Assembly: GCA_963826515.1 (NCBI GenBank)
Contig: CAWGXI010000003.1
Coordinates: 62,001-126,000 of the forward strand
Source: DATFVJ01 sp963826515
Lineage (GTDB): Bacteria > Actinomycetota > Actinomycetes > Streptosporangiales > Streptosporangiaceae
DNA length: 64,000 bases
Direction of reading: 5' to 3'
The notes under the pieces were generated by a model, which did no database searches, was not told where the DNA came from, and saw only the letters and a program-made list of their open reading frames with translations. Positions 19,160 through 28,199 of this stretch are shown here, in pieces. Made by a program: the position numbers and the translations under genes. The first letter of the stretch is position 1. Each line of letters begins with the position of its first letter.

Positions 19160-19735
19160 TCGGAGCTGGCACTCATCCGTATCGCCAACTACAAGGGCGG
19201 ACGACCCGAATTCGTCCTGCTCGGCGGACTCGTGCCCGCCCTTCTCTGCGCTTAGTCAGATGCCCGCCACGCCGATACCACCGACGTAGACGTGCAAGTC
19301 GACTTGGAAATCAGCGCCGGTTCAATCAACGCAGCGCGGCTCGAGCAAGCACTCCGCAACCCAGGTTTCCGTCCTGACGAGCAGTACATCTGGCGATGGA
19401 AGCCGGGCGACGTAGACCAGGCAGCGACCGTGAAGTTCGAACTCCTCGCGGACATCGACACTCAGCCCGCTGGCGCGACCGCCGGGTTCGGCAACTGCGA
19501 TCGCCTTGGCGCGGCGAACCGCAGAGGAACCGGCTTTGCCGCCAGGGACCACCGCGAAGTCCGCACCCTCGTTGCTGACGATCACGACGTCCAGCAGCAG
19601 GCAGAAATCTACGTCACCGGGCTGGCCGGATTCCTGCACGCGAAGACCGCAGCTGCCTACAGCCGCAAACCAAAAGACTGGTACGACATCGCATACGTCC
19701 TGCTCAACAACGACCACGGCTTGCGGCCGGTCTAA
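19160..19735 (+). pseudogene. AbiEii-like nucleotidyltransferase-fold protein, with in-frame stop
   Basis: The frame reads IRIANYKGGRPEFVLLGGLV then PALLCA, a TAG stop at 19253, and continues without shift as SDARHADTTDVDVQVDLEIS. It ends with GLAGFLHAKTAAAYSRKPKD and WYDIAYVLLNNDH. The G-G-(x)-L...T-x-D-V-D pattern and the late K-x-x-D-W-Y-D-I segment are those of nucleotidyltransferase-fold AbiEii/MNT-like proteins. It lacks a proper start, has the internal TAG and stops early after LLNNDHGLRPV. It begins 130 bp from the tRNA-Ala fragment. Confidence 0.6.
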
Positions 19736-19739
19736 TTCG

Positions 19740-21788
19740 TCACGCCCCTGCCGAGGTCCGGGCGGAGGGAGTTGCGTCGGCCAGCAGCTTCTTGTCGTCG
19801 GCCAGCAGCTCACGGGCCAGCTGGCGGACCATCTCGGCGAGCTCGGGGTGGACCTCGGGGTCCCAGCCGTCGAGCAGCTCGGTCAACCCAGCCCGGCGGG
19901 CCGCCAGGACCCGGTCGATCGCTTGGTGACCGTCCTTGGTCAGGACGAACTCGCACCCGCCCGGCCCCTCAGCCCTGTCCACCATTCCGTTCTCGACCAA
20001 CGTCCCGATGACCTCGTCGATGCGGTGCGGATCGACCTTCAGCCGCGAAGCCAGGCTGTCAAGTGTGCAATCGGGGTGATCGGCAAAGCGGCACAGGAGC
20101 CAGCACGACCGGGCGTCCAGCTGCAGACCGGCCCGCTGCGCCAGCGTCGTGTAGAGCTCGCGGCGGTTCTCCCGCAGGGCGACGCGCTCGAGGGCAAGCT
20201 GGATCTCATCGAGCGATGTGCGCGACTCGGGCATCCCGTACTCGTTGCCGGGATCGGGGGTTCGCACCGCCTTGCGCAACTCGATGTCCGGAAGCAGCCA
20301 GGACAGCGCGAATGCGACCGCGGCGATGGGCACGGCGATGAGGAACACGGTCTGGATCGTGTGCACAATGCCAGACACCACCCCAGCGTGGATGGCCGGC
20401 GGCAGGTGGGCGAGCGACGTCGGGTCGGCTGCGCTCAGTGAGCCTTTGAGATTGGGTGGGACGGCGCTCAGGTGCAGCGCATGGGCCACGTTGGTCGCCA
20501 GGAGATTGGCAAAGACGGCACCGAACACCGCCGTGCCGAAGGACCCACCGATGCTGCGGAAGAACGTCGCCCCCGACGTCGCCGTGCCCAGCTGCTCGTA
20601 GGGCACGGCGTTCTGGACGGCTACCACCAGGATCTGCATGACCAGGCCCAGGCCGACCCCGAACACGAACAGGTAGCCGGCGATGATCCAGCCACCGGTG
20701 GTGAGGCCGATCGTGGACATCAAGAACAGCCCGACGACCATGAGGAAGGTGCCGACGATCGGGAACACCTTGTACCGGCCCCAGCGGCTGACGAGCTGAC
20801 CCGCGCCGGTGGAGGCCAGCAGCAGGCCGCCCATCAGCGGAAGCAGCCGCAGCCCGGACGCGGTCGGGCTGATCCCCCGGGCGTCCTGGAAGAAGATGGG
20901 CAGGAAGGTCAGGGCACCGAACATGGCGAATCCCACCACGAAGCCCACCGCGCTGGCCGACGAGAACACCCGGTTGGAGAACAGCGCGAGCGGGACCACA
21001 GGTTCGGCGGCCCGCCGCTCCACGAGCAAGAACAGGACCGTCAACACGACCCCGGCGACCGCCAGGGCGATGATCTGGACAGACGCCCACGGGTAGCTGG
21101 TGCCGCCCAGACTGGTGAACAGCACCAGTGAAGTGGTCGCCAGAGTCAGGAAGATCGTGCCCAGGTAGTCGATGACGTGATGGAGCCTTTGCAGGTTGCC
21201 GGGGAGCTGCGCGGCGGTCACCACGAGGGCAACGACGCCGATGGGCAGGTTGATGTAGAACACCCAGCGCCACGATAGGTACTCCACGAAAAAGCCGCCG
21301 AGCAGCGGGCCGAGCACGGTGGCGACGCCGAACACCCCCCCGAACAGGCCCATGTAACGGCCGCGTTCGCGGGGCGAGACGATATCGCCCACGATGGCCT
21401 GGGCGCCGATCATCAGGCCCCCGCCGCCCAGGCCCTGAATGGCCCGGAAGGCGATCAGCTCGATCATCGATTGGCTGAACCCCGCCAGCGCGGAGCCCGC
21501 CAGGAAGATCACGATCGCCGCCTGGAAGAAGATCTTGCGCCCGTACTGGTCGCCGAGCTTGCCCCACAACGGCGTCGAGACGGTGGACGCCAACAGGTAG
21601 GCGGTCACCACCCAGGTCAGATGGGACGCCCCGTGCAGGTCACCGACGATGGTGGGAAGAGCGGTCGACACGATGGTCTGGTCCAGCGCGGCGAGCAACA
21701 TGCCAAGCAGCAGCGCGCTGATTATCACCAGCACCCGGCGCCGGGGCAGGTCGAGGTTCGGCGCCAGCGCCGGAGCCGCCGTGCTCAT
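19740..21788 (-). CDS. DHA2-type MFS drug transporter with C-terminal MarR-like domain
   Basis: A 682-residue protein. The first roughly 530 residues are a 14-helix MFS transporter of the EmrB/QacA group: motif A as GKLGDQYGRKIFF, motif D1 as LAALDQTIVSTALPTIVGDL, motif C as GLFGGVFGVATVLGPLLGG. Such proteins export drugs by proton antiport. After about residue 540 the sequence becomes soluble and helical, with ARSCWLLCRFADHPDCTLDS, LASRLKVDPHRIDEVIGTLV and FVLTKDGHQAIDRVLAARRA, the layout of a MarR-type winged helix with its dimerisation helix. It may be a cytoplasmic sensing or DNA-binding tail. The gene starts with ATG at 21788 and is divergent from a LuxR relic. Confidence 0.88.
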   Translation of the reverse strand: MSTAAPALAPNLDLPRRRVLVIISALLLGMLLAALDQTIVSTALPTIVGDLHGASHLTWVVTAYLLASTVSTPLWGKLGDQYGRKIFFQAAIVIFLAGSALAGFSQSMIELIAFRAIQGLGGGGLMIGAQAIVGDIVSPRERGRYMGLFGGVFGVATVLGPLLGGFFVEYLSWRWVFYINLPIGVVALVVTAAQLPGNLQRLHHVIDYLGTIFLTLATTSLVLFTSLGGTSYPWASVQIIALAVAGVVLTVLFLLVERRAAEPVVPLALFSNRVFSSASAVGFVVGFAMFGALTFLPIFFQDARGISPTASGLRLLPLMGGLLLASTGAGQLVSRWGRYKVFPIVGTFLMVVGLFLMSTIGLTTGGWIIAGYLFVFGVGLGLVMQILVVAVQNAVPYEQLGTATSGATFFRSIGGSFGTAVFGAVFANLLATNVAHALHLSAVPPNLKGSLSAADPTSLAHLPPAIHAGVVSGIVHTIQTVFLIAVPIAAVAFALSWLLPDIELRKAVRTPDPGNEYGMPESRTSLDEIQLALERVALRENRRELYTTLAQRAGLQLDARSCWLLCRFADHPDCTLDSLASRLKVDPHRIDEVIGTLVENGMVDRAEGPGGCEFVLTKDGHQAIDRVLAARRAGLTELLDGWDPEVHPELAEMVRQLARELLADDKKLLADATPSARTSAGA

Positions 21789-22192
21789 CGCGCAGCGCCC
21801 GCATCCACCGGGCAGGCCGCAGCCGCCGATGCGAAGGCGCCAGCCGGGGCCGGCGAGACTCGCCGCCCAGCGAGGCCGCCCCGAGCCCCCGTCTCACTCG
21901 GCGGCCGCGCCATCGCCGCACCGATTCCAGAACGCGCCACCAACCCCGCAAACCATCCCACCGAACACCCCATGGCGTCCTTCCGCATTCCAGCCCGACG
22001 CGCACATGACCCGCCAGCCGATGCGGACTCTGAGCCGAGTCAGGGGCCGCCGCCGGTTATTTGCCCACGATACGGGGCGCCCGGTGGCGCTGGCTCTTAC
22101 CGCCGTGATCTACGTGCCGACTGTTAGTGTTGACGAGCCGACCCGAGCACTGAGGCGGATCTCGTGAGTACGCCGTCCCTCTTCGGCCGCTC
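21789..22192. other. Divergent intergenic region
   Basis: 404 bp between the MFS gene and the LuxR-type relic. It should hold the MFS promoter. I see no strong palindrome of the MarR-operator kind and no gene. Confidence 0.35.
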
Positions 22193-23624
22193 GTGCTGAG
22201 TCATGACCGCCTGCGGGCGTCGATCGCCGTGTTCTTCTCGCGGCACAAGGACGCGCCCGCGATCCTGCTCGGCGCCGCCGCCGCTGCCGGCCCACCCGAT
22301 GCACCCCTGATCCGCGAGATGCTCTTCGAAGCCAAGGAGGCTGTGCTGGTCGCCCGCCAGTACACCACCGGGGCCACGCCCGCCGAGGTGGCACACGCGG
22401 CGCTGCGGGCACCGCGGGCACCGCGGGATCCGGCCGGGCCGGTGACGGTCACCGGCTCGCTGCTCGACGGTTTCGCCACCCGGATCGCCGTCGGCTACCC
22501 GCCGGCGGTGCCGCTGCTGCGCGCCGCGGTCGCGGCGCTCTTCACCGGCGAGCAGGCCGCACCGGCGGGCATACCGGCCACCATCCTCGGCTGGTTCGCG
22601 GCCGATGACCTGTGGGACGACGAGGGCCGGCGGGCATTGCCCGGCTGCGCCGAGGCAGTCCAGCGCCGCCACGGGGCGCTGGGCGCGCTGCGCGTCACCC
22701 TGGCGGGGCTTACCACCGGTGAGGTGTGGGCCGGGCGGCTGGCCGACGCCGAAGCCCGCTACCTCGAAGCGGCCGAGATCTCCGCATCGATCGGGGTCCC
22801 GCCGCCGGCGACAACCGGGGTGCTGCTGGAGGTGCGGGCCTGGCAGGGCCGCGAGCGGGAGAGCCGGGCCCTCGCCGAGCTGACCGCACAATGGGGCCAC
22901 CAGCGCGGCGCCGCGATGCTGGGCATCTTCGCCCTGATCGGGCTGACCGTACTGGAGATGGCCTGGGCCGCTACGCCGAAGCGCTGGGCTGGGGCATGCG
23001 CATCTATGACGAGGACCCGCCCGGCTCCGGCAACCGCGTGCTGCCCGAGATCGTCGAAGCCGGCGCGCGCGGCGGCGGCCGCGGCGCCGCCGAGGCCGCG
23101 CTCACCCGGCTGGCCGGCCGCGCGACGGCCAGCGGCACCAGCTGGGCGCTGGGCATGCTGGCCCGGTCGCGTGCGCTGCTGGCCCACGATAACGCCGCCG
23201 AGACCCTCTACCGCGATGCCCTAGCGCACCTGGCCGGCACGTCGGTCCGCACCGAACTCGCCCGCGCTCACCTGCTCTACGGCGAGTGGCTGCGGCGGCA
23301 GGAGCGCCGCGGCGACGCCCGGTCGCAGCTGCGCACCGCGTACGACATGTTCGACGCCATAGGCGCGGCGGCGTTCGCCGGCCGGACGCGAGCCGAGCTG
23401 CTGGCGACGCGCGACAGCCCCCGGCAGCACGCGGAGCAGCCGAGCCACGACCTCACCCCCAGGAAGCGCAAGTCTCCCGCCTCGCCGCGGCCGGCGCGAC
23501 GAACGCCGAGATCGCGACTCACCTGTTCGTGACCACCTCCACCGTGGAATACCACCTCAGCAAGGTGTTCAGGAAACTCGGCATCACCTCCCGCCGCCAG
23601 CTCGCGACCGCCCTGGCGCACTGA
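22193..23624 (+). pseudogene. LuxR-family ATPase-type regulator, N-truncated, two frameshifts
   Basis: Three consecutive frames form the C-terminal two thirds of a large LuxR regulator. Helical-repeat sequence begins at 22193 (AVFFSRHKDAPAILLGAAAA), shifts near 22965 (RYAEALGWGMRIYDEDPPGS, later RTELARAHLLYGEWLRRQER) and shifts again near 23455 into the GerE HTH (QEAQVSRLAAAGATNAEIAT, then VEYHLSKVFRKLGITSRRQL). The N-terminal AAA/ATPase module with its Walker motifs is missing. The regulator is dead; such proteins commonly sit next to transporters or biosynthetic genes. Confidence 0.75.
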
Positions 23625-23647
23625 CAGGTCCGCGCCATCACGCGCGA

Positions 23648-23675
23648 GCCGTTCAGGATCATTATCCCGAACGGC
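23648..23675. terminator. Terminator-like hairpin after LuxR relic
   Basis: GCCGTTCAGGAT and ATCCCGAACGGC pair with one A-C mismatch around the tetraloop CATT, 24 bp after the stop codon at 23624. No T-tract follows, as is common in actinobacteria. Similar half-sites (GCAGCCGTTC...) occur at 6853, 45610 and 45705. Confidence 0.55.
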
Positions 23676-23698
23676 TGCCGCTGAGTGTCGCCGCCGGG

Positions 23699-24271
23699 TC
23701 ACGCGAACACCGGTACCGGGGAACTGGCTCGCTACATCGGCACCCACGGGACCGGCCGGCTGCGGGGCTGCGTCTTCATCGAGAGCCTCGCGCCGTCGTT
23801 CGTCAAGTCCGGCGAGAACCCGAGCGGGGTCGACCAGGCGACGATCGACACGGTCCGGCAGGCGATCCTCGACGACCGGCCCGCGTGGCTCACCGGGCTG
23901 CTCGCGGATTTTCTCAACCTCGACGACCTTCTCGGCAAGCGGGTCAAGGAGACCGTGCGCAATAACTGGAACGCCGGGGCCGCGGCGTCGCCGTGGGCGA
24001 CGTGGGCGACGTGGGCGTGCGTGCTCACGTGGCTGGAGGACTTCCATCACGACATCAAGCGGATCGACGTCGCGACGCTGATCCTGCACGGAACGGCCGA
24101 CCGGATCCTGTCCGTCGAGGGCCAGGGCCGCCGGATGCACGCGGCCCTGCCGGACGCGCACTACGCCGAGATCGAGGGAGGCCCGCACGTCATGTGCGTC
24201 ACCCACGCCAAGGAGGTCAACCGGGAGCTGCTGGCGTTCCTGCGCGGCGGCGTTACCGCAGGCGCGGGTGA
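23699..24271 (+). pseudogene. Alpha/beta hydrolase, 5'-truncated
   Basis: The sequence begins inside the fold just after the nucleophile elbow (TGTGELARYIGTHGTGRL), then has the lid region (VRQAILDDRPAWLTGLLADF) and the core end VATLILHGTADRILSVEGQG with the acid Asp, and EIEGGPHVMCVTHAKEVNRE with the His. This is the non-haem chloroperoxidase-like branch. The first roughly 100 residues with the oxyanion HG motif and the Ser nucleophile are absent, and a 6-bp duplication gives SPWATWATWA. Not functional. Confidence 0.7.
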
Positions 24272-24273
24272 TG

Positions 24274-24522
24274 TCCGGGGCGCTGGGCTATCTGCTGGCG
24301 GTGCGCAGATATGGCCCGGTGGCCATGGCGGGCGTGCTGGCCGGTGCGTTCGGCGCCGCCTACCTCGCGCGCTGGGTCGGTGAGCAGTCCGGGCTCGCCA
24401 CCTTCCACCACCTGCTGGCCACCCTCCCGGCCGGCGCCCGCTTGCGTGATTGGCTGACGCTGCGGGCCAGCGGGCACTCGCGTCCTGGCCGCTTGCGGCT
24501 GGCCTGGTGGCTGGCGGCATGA
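24274..24522 (+). pseudogene. Membrane-protein fragment
   Basis: The frame gives MSGALGYLLAVRRYGPVAMA followed by a second hydrophobic stretch and LATFHHLLATLPAGARLRDW, like the middle of a small actinobacterial membrane protein of DUF2567 type. It joins the hydrolase relic without a gap and has a changed frame near its end, so it is likely another scrap. Confidence 0.35.
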
Positions 24523-24973
24523 CCACCCTGACCAGCGCGGACCTGACAGCGCGGCCCGCGCTGAACGCTTCCTGACCCTGCTCCCGCTCCGTTTCGTCAA
24601 TCGCTGTCACGGCGGCCGGGGCGCTTTCATCCCAGCAGCAGAATGTTCATACCCCCGGCAGGCAGGGACGTTCGCATGCCGCCCAGGGGACCTTCGGCAT
24701 GCCCGGATCCGGCCTTGGGCCCCCCTCTCGCCGCTGGTTAGCGGCATACCGTCGTACTAGAGAAAAAAGGAAACTATTGGGGCGGATCGGCATGCTGCGG
24801 ATGGTGAGCAGTTCGCCAGCTGTGGAGCGGGCCTTTCCTGCCGGGGGCTTCCCGGGGAGCTCACGGCTGACGGCCCAGGGGCAGCTTCCTGACGGCTCGT
24901 CGGCATTCGGCCGCCCGGGCGGTCAGCTTGCCTGGGCGCGGGCTGTCGGCTCTTTCTGCGAGCGGATGGCGTG
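24523..24973. other. Upstream region of the polysaccharide operon
   Basis: 450 bp without a recognisable gene. It must carry the promoter of the 24974-29513 operon. I cannot identify a known riboswitch or operator by eye. Confidence 0.35.
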
Positions 24974-25730
24974 ATGTCAGTGAAGACGCCAGCCTTACAA
25001 GGGCGCGCTGGCTCCCCTGGGCGGCACCGGCGGCGGGGCTTGATGGGGATGCTTCCCGTCGGGCGCACCGTGAGACTGCACGCGCGCCGGGTGCTCGGGG
25101 CCGCTGCCGTCATCGGCGGGGTGGCAGTTCTCTGCGTGGTCGCCGCTCTCGGCCCGGACCGCTCCGGCGGTAGCGGCATTCCGGGTTATCAGAAGCGGGA
25201 GAACCCCTTCCTCCGCACCCCCGCGAGCAAGCCCGATGGCAGGGCCGGTGCCGGCAGGAACCGCCAGTATCCGTCGCCCAGCCTCAGCCTGGCCCCGTCC
25301 CTGGGCCTGGGCGGTCTGCTGGCACCCATCCGGATCACCCCGGCGCCGTCGACGGGGCCGGTCTCGCGGTCGCCGAGCCCGACCTCGCCCCCGGCCTCGC
25401 CCCCGGCGCCGAGCACCAGCCCGAGCGCGTCGCCCAGCCCGGCCGGGTCTCCTAGCCCGGGCCCGAGCGCGTCGCCCAGCCCGGCCGGCTCCCCTAGCCC
25501 GGGCCCGAGCGCGTCGCCCAGCCCGGCCGGGCTCCCCGAGCCCGGGCCCGAGCGCGTCGCCCAGCGCGAGCCCGGCGCCCACCTCACCAGCGCCCAATTT
25601 ATCGCCGCCGGCCGCGTCCTCCGCGCCGGCCTCCTCCGGACCGCCGTTACCGGCCCCAGACGTCCCGCCGGGTACATCAGCGGGTGCCGCGCCGGGCCGA
25701 AACTCAGCTGCTGCGGGAACTGCCCGCTGA
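24974..25730 (+). pseudogene. Pro/Ser-rich exported protein, frameshifted in a repeat
   Basis: First gene of the polysaccharide operon. The N-terminus is basic, then one membrane helix (VLGAAAVIGGVAVLCVVAAL), followed by an extracytoplasmic Pro/Ser/Ala-rich region with 14-residue repeats (SASPSPAGSPSPGP). The third repeat copy carries one extra G (43 instead of 42 bp). In the shifted frame the low-complexity sequence continues to TGA at 25728, 24 bp before the next gene. Without the shift correction the frame instead runs into the synthase gene. The intact product would be a membrane-anchored or wall-associated spacer protein of about 250 residues. Confidence 0.6.
25423..25549 (+). repeat. 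42-bp tandem repeat, 3 copies, third with +1 insertion
   Basis: Units begin at 25423, 25465 and 25507 with GAGCGCGTCGCCCAGCCCGG; a fourth, partial start is at 25550. The first two units are 42 bp, the third is 43 bp because of an extra G in GGCCGGGCTCCCC. Such repeats slip easily in replication. Confidence 0.9.
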
Positions 25731-25753
25731 GAACGACACCACCAAAAAGGGGG

Positions 25754-28183
25754 GTGTGCACCATAGGGCGCCATGCCAGCTACCGACCCCGGCGCAGGGC
25801 CCGGCAGGTCTTCGCCAGCAAAAGCGGTCGCCGCGGGCTGGTGGTGCTCCTGTTCGTGCTGGTGCTGGCAGCCGGCCTGGCGCTCGCCATAGTCCGCGCC
25901 CAGCAGCTGGTAGCGGCGGCACAGGCGCCGGTGCACCACGCCGACACCGCCTATACCCGGCAGCTCGCCACCGAGATGACCGCCTGTGGCCGCACGCACG
26001 GGGAACTGATGCCGGGCGGGAAGCGCGGCATTCCGATCATTGGCAGCGGCGTGTTCCGGCGGGTGGTACAGGTCCGGCGCAGCGGCGGCACAGCCTTCGC
26101 AGTCGATCCGTTCTCCGGCCGGACGGTCATGAGCCAGCTGACTCCCCTGGAATTGCACAATACGCAGGGATGTGACTACGCGATCGAGCAGTTCGGCGAG
26201 GTGCCACCGCGCACCCTGCTGCTGACCTTCGATGACGGGCCCAGCAAGACCTGGACGCCGAAGCTGCTTGCTGTCCTCAACGCCTATCACGTCGGGGCGA
26301 CGTTCTTCAGCATCGGCACGAACATCCTCCGCGCCCCGGCGGTGTTCCACGAGGTCGTCGCGGGCGGGAACGTGGTAGGCAACCACACGCTCAGCCATCC
26401 CGTGCTGGAAGGGCTCGCACCCGCCGCCGCCCGGCACCAGCTCGTGATGGACGATCACATCATTGCCACGGTGGGTGAATACCGGACCCGGCTGTTCCGG
26501 ACGCCCTACGGCGGGAACAACACCTCGGGCCCGGGATCCATCCGGGCCAATGTCTTTTCCACGCTGGTCAGCCAGCAGATCGGCTTCACCGAAGCCGGTT
26601 TCACGACCGATACCTCCGACTACAGCTACCGGCCAAGCGCGGACATCCCGCTCCCGGAATTCGGCGGCCCGGGGCAACCGGGCCAGGTCATCGTCCTGCA
26701 TGACACCGGGGGAAAGGACGATGCCGCGACCGTGCGCCTGACGGAGCGCATCATCCAGAAGGCCGAGGCGCTGGGGTACCGGTTCATGACTCTGGACCAG
26801 CTCCTGCGGCAGCAGGGCGAGGGCAGCCCGGTGGTGCGGGCGCGGCCGGCCCCGGGTGACCGGCTCGGCTACTGGTGGGAGTGGGGCCGGCAGGTGCTGG
26901 CGCAGTCGGGCCTGCCGCTGGTGCTGAGCCTGGCCACCTGGGTGGTCCTGGGGTTCGGGATCATCTGGATCGTGCGCGCCCTATACGGGGGCTACAAGCA
27001 GTACCGGCCGGTGCCCGGCTGGCATCCGAAGCTTGTCTCCGTCCTGATCGCGGCCAAGGACGAAAAGGCGGTGATCCGGGCCACGGTAGAGTCGGTCTTC
27101 GCCTATCGGTACCCCTTCGACCTGCAGGTCGTGGTGGTCAACGACGGCTCGCGGGATGGTGCGGGGGGCAGCGCGGACGGAGCCGGCGGGACCAAGGCCA
27201 TCCTGGGCGAGCTTGCCGCCCGGTACCGCGATGAATCGTGCAAGCTGGATCTGATTCACCTGGAGCCGAACGCAGGCAAGGCCGCCGCCTGGGATCTGGC
27301 TTTCCGTACCAGGATCCGCGGCGAGGTGTGTGTGACATTCGATGCCGACACCCAGCCGGCGGGCCCGGACACGATCCCGAACCTGGTGCGCCACTTCCGC
27401 GATCCGAGGGTGGGCGCGGTCGCTGGCTACATCAGGACGGGCAACGTCACCCACCGCCCGTGGCAATGGCTCCTGTTCCGATTCCAGCAGGCCGAGTACA
27501 ACCTCGGCATCGGCCTGATGCGGGTGGCACAAGGGAAGAACGGCATCCTGATCGTGCCGGGCGCCTGCTCCGCCTGGCGGACCTCGGTCATGCGGAAGAT
27601 CGGCGTTCCCGGCGACACCGTGGGGGAGGATGCCGACGCCGGGCTGGAACTGCGCCATGCCGGGTTCACCGTGGTCCAGGACATCAGGGCCGTGGCGGTG
27701 ACACAGGCACCCGACACCCTCAAGGGCATCGCCAGGCAATGGACGCGGTGGACCTTCGGCACCGTGCAGAACCTGTGGAAACACAAGGTGATACTGGCGC
27801 AGCCGGGTAAATACGGGGCCCTTACCTGGGTTATGTGGTACTCGGTCACCGGGCTGTTCATACCGATCGTGCTGCTGCCGCTGAACTACGCCGTCACCGT
27901 GCTGGCCGTCGCCACCGGAAACTGGTCTAGGCTCATCGTCTACCTGGCTGTGTTCACCGGCTTCCGGCTGGTTCAGAACTTGACTGCAATGGTTGTGCTG
28001 CGGGATTGGTCGTGGGACCCGCTGACCGCCGTTTTCTACCGCTTCATCAATGACCCGCTCCAGATCTACCTGGCGTACCGAACGGTGTTCGCCGTGCTGA
28101 CCGGCAGGCTGGTCAGCTGGAAGGGCACGCGGGTGGCCAGGATCGCGGTGGCCGATCACAGCCGCCCGCTGAAAGCCGCATGA
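25754..28183 (+). CDS. NodB deacetylase-GT2 synthase fusion (MatB-like)
   Basis: About 809 residues from a GTG start (the frame is open upstream, so the start is not certain). A membrane anchor lies at residues 29-48. A NodB polysaccharide deacetylase follows: TFDDGP at 158-163, metal ligands H211 and H215 in HTLSHP, RTPYGG near 249, and the late VLHD at 314-317. A second membrane segment at 386-408 leads into a processive GT2 domain: VVNDGSRDG at 461-469, DAD at 530-532, ED at 625-626 and QWTRW at 662-666, then several membrane helices. The plan equals PgaC/IcaA and PgaB/IcaB joined, as in Streptomyces MatB, which makes a poly-N-acetylglucosamine-like coat for pellet formation. It probably polymerises UDP-GlcNAc and partly deacetylates the product outside the cell. 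Confidence 0.88.
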   Translation: MCTIGRHASYRPRRRARQVFASKSGRRGLVVLLFVLVLAAGLALAIVRAQQLVAAAQAPVHHADTAYTRQLATEMTACGRTHGELMPGGKRGIPIIGSGVFRRVVQVRRSGGTAFAVDPFSGRTVMSQLTPLELHNTQGCDYAIEQFGEVPPRTLLLTFDDGPSKTWTPKLLAVLNAYHVGATFFSIGTNILRAPAVFHEVVAGGNVVGNHTLSHPVLEGLAPAAARHQLVMDDHIIATVGEYRTRLFRTPYGGNNTSGPGSIRANVFSTLVSQQIGFTEAGFTTDTSDYSYRPSADIPLPEFGGPGQPGQVIVLHDTGGKDDAATVRLTERIIQKAEALGYRFMTLDQLLRQQGEGSPVVRARPAPGDRLGYWWEWGRQVLAQSGLPLVLSLATWVVLGFGIIWIVRALYGGYKQYRPVPGWHPKLVSVLIAAKDEKAVIRATVESVFAYRYPFDLQVVVVNDGSRDGAGGSADGAGGTKAILGELAARYRDESCKLDLIHLEPNAGKAAAWDLAFRTRIRGEVCVTFDADTQPAGPDTIPNLVRHFRDPRVGAVAGYIRTGNVTHRPWQWLLFRFQQAEYNLGIGLMRVAQGKNGILIVPGACSAWRTSVMRKIGVPGDTVGEDADAGLELRHAGFTVVQDIRAVAVTQAPDTLKGIARQWTRWTFGTVQNLWKHKVILAQPGKYGALTWVMWYSVTGLFIPIVLLPLNYAVTVLAVATGNWSRLIVYLAVFTGFRLVQNLTAMVVLRDWSWDPLTAVFYRFINDPLQIYLAYRTVFAVLTGRLVSWKGTRVARIAVADHSRPLKAA

Positions 28184-28199
28184 CGAGGGGGATGGCCGG

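Noticed and set aside
24602..24973. c-di-AMP or other riboswitch before the polysaccharide operon
   Set aside because: I could not find the conserved paired elements by eye. A covariance-model search (Infernal/Rfam) would be needed.
24971..28183. A single 1,070-residue protein
   Set aside because: Its first part changes frame at the third 42-bp repeat; the alternative frame ends just before the synthase start. I treat it as two genes accidentally joined by one base.
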